Below, one piece after another: positions 5,429 to 6,251 of a stretch of DNA of 6,251 nucleotides. The stretch comes from Candidatus Latescibacterota bacterium (GTDB lineage Bacteria; Latescibacterota; UBA2968; UBA8231). The stretch spans positions 1 to 6,251 of the forward strand of contig JAJDTN010000446.1 of the NCBI GenBank assembly GCA_022827165.1, read 5' to 3'. How positions within the stretch are numbered: position 1 is the first letter of the stretch; every line of letters starts with the position of its first letter. The notes under the pieces are model-generated. The model ran no database searches, had not been told where the DNA came from, and saw nothing but the letters and a program-made list of their open reading frames with translations. Made by a program: the position numbers and the translations under genes.

Positions 5429-6251
5429 TCAGCCGAAGGAGTGGGCGGCCAACCGGCCGTCGTCGAGGACGCAGACCAGGTGCCGGCCGGCGGCGGTCAT
5501 CCTCCGGACCTCGCCTCCCGTCCACAGCTCGCCCACCACCTCGCAGGCCGCGTTCACCCGCAGGAGTCGGCCGCCCTCGGCGGCGAGCACGAGGTCGTCC
5601 CCGAGCCGCGTCGACGTGCGGATCCACTCGCAGGGATGGGAGTGGATCCGCAGGGTCCCGTCGGGGTCGAGGCTGTAGAGGCCGCCGAAGCTGCTGGCTG
5701 CCACCACGCCGCCCGGCAGCACCTCCAGCGCCACCACCTCGCCGACGATGTTGGCCTGCCAGAGCTCCGCCCCGGCGCGCGGCTCGACGGCGAAGAGCCA
5801 GCCGTCCTCGGTGCCGTAGACGATCTCGCGGATCCCGTCGCCGTTCAGGTCCGCCAGCCGCATCCGCGTCAGGTGGATCCCCCGCCGAGGCGTGGTGGCG
5901 TTGCCCTCGGAACCGACCTGCTCGAGGGTGGACCAGCGGAAGGCGCCGTCGTAGTCGTGCACGGTGAGCGGCGTCGAGTAGGTGGTGCCCACGATCACCT
6001 CGGCGCGGCCGTCGCCGTCGGTGTCGGTCGCCTCGAGGGCGGTGATGACGTGGTAGCGGATCCAGCGGGCCCACTTCGGCGCGCCCCCGGGGGTGAAGAC
6101 GTTGACGAACCACCCCGCCGTGCCCGCGAGCAGGCTGAGATCGCCCTCGCCCTCCAGGTCGGCCACGGTCAGCGCGGTGACCGGCGACACCGAGCCGTAG
6201 AGGTTCTTCAGCGGCCGCCGCCAGCGCTCGCGGCCGCTGCCGCCGTCGAGG
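5429..6251 (-). CDS. FG-GAP/VCBS and PQQ-like beta-propeller repeat protein (5' partial)
   Basis: The last 273 residues of a repeat protein whose N-terminus lies off the right edge; the frame is open to the window end, upstream of the GTG at 6190. Two calcium-loop motifs are visible: DTDGDGRAEVIVGT (loop at 6008-6025) and DLNGDGIREIVYGT (loop at 5834-5851), both of the FG-GAP/VCBS form. Between and around them are PQQ-like blade ends such as DGGSGRERWRRPL near the edge and DGWLFAVEPRAGAELWQ. Blades continue to the C-terminus (LYSLDPDGTLRIH, LLRVNAACEVVGELW, VLDDGRLAAHSFG). Proteins of this build are usually secreted or surface-exposed and act in binding or as scaffolds, but no signal peptide can be seen because the start is missing. 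No enzyme motif is evident. Its stop is followed directly by a diverged second copy of its own tail, the clearest oddity in the window. Confidence 0.82.
   Translation of the reverse strand, partial: LDGGSGRERWRRPLKNLYGSVSPVTALTVADLEGEGDLSLLAGTAGWFVNVFTPGGAPKWARWIRYHVITALEATDTDGDGRAEVIVGTTYSTPLTVHDYDGAFRWSTLEQVGSEGNATTPRRGIHLTRMRLADLNGDGIREIVYGTEDGWLFAVEPRAGAELWQANIVGEVVALEVLPGGVVAASSFGGLYSLDPDGTLRIHSHPCEWIRTSTRLGDDLVLAAEGGRLLRVNAACEVVGELWTGGEVRRMTAAGRHLVCVLDDGRLAAHSFG

Overview
The window comes from a very GC-rich bacterial genome. Nearly all codon third positions are G or C, and as a result every real gene carries long spurious antisense ORFs. No marker gene fixes the phylum. The mix seen here (gamma-glutamyltransferase, orphan DNA methylase, CgeB-type glycosyltransferase, sodium:solute symporter, FG-GAP/VCBS propeller protein) would fit a large-genome environmental phylum or a metagenome-assembled genome, but that placement is inference.

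Layout, left to right. (1) Positions 1-2352 hold a plus-strand run of three genes with overlapping stop and start codons. First is the 3' end of a gamma-glutamyltransferase-like gene, then a complete beta-type DNA methyltransferase (TSPPYN early, DPFLGIG late), then a complete CgeB-like glycosyltransferase. The two junctions are TGATG and ATGA, so translation is probably coupled. (2) After a 42-base convergent gap lies a minus-strand zinc-dependent alcohol dehydrogenase with all catalytic and structural zinc ligands present. (3) A 179-base divergent intergenic region separates it from a plus-strand SSS-family sodium:solute symporter. This region holds two copies of a 12-base sequence inside quasi-palindromes, a 7-bp hairpin and a 10-bp perfect palindrome, so it is the main regulatory candidate. 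(4) A minus-strand gene for a beta-propeller protein with FG-GAP/VCBS calcium-type loops runs off the right edge.

The most unusual feature lies just past the end of the propeller gene. A second, diverged copy of its last 22 codons, stop included, sits directly downstream in another frame. Most differences between the copies are silent or conservative, so the tail looks like a leftover from a homologous coding gene (recombination or displacement) or a strain-variant assembly join, rather than a simple local slippage.

Working together: the dehydrogenase and symporter share a control region and may form an uptake-and-oxidation pair for an unknown small molecule. The methylase and glycosyltransferase are linked by overlapping codons, which raises the untested idea of a joint nucleic-acid or surface modification. 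No restriction enzyme, CRISPR array, RNA gene or insertion sequence was recognised.
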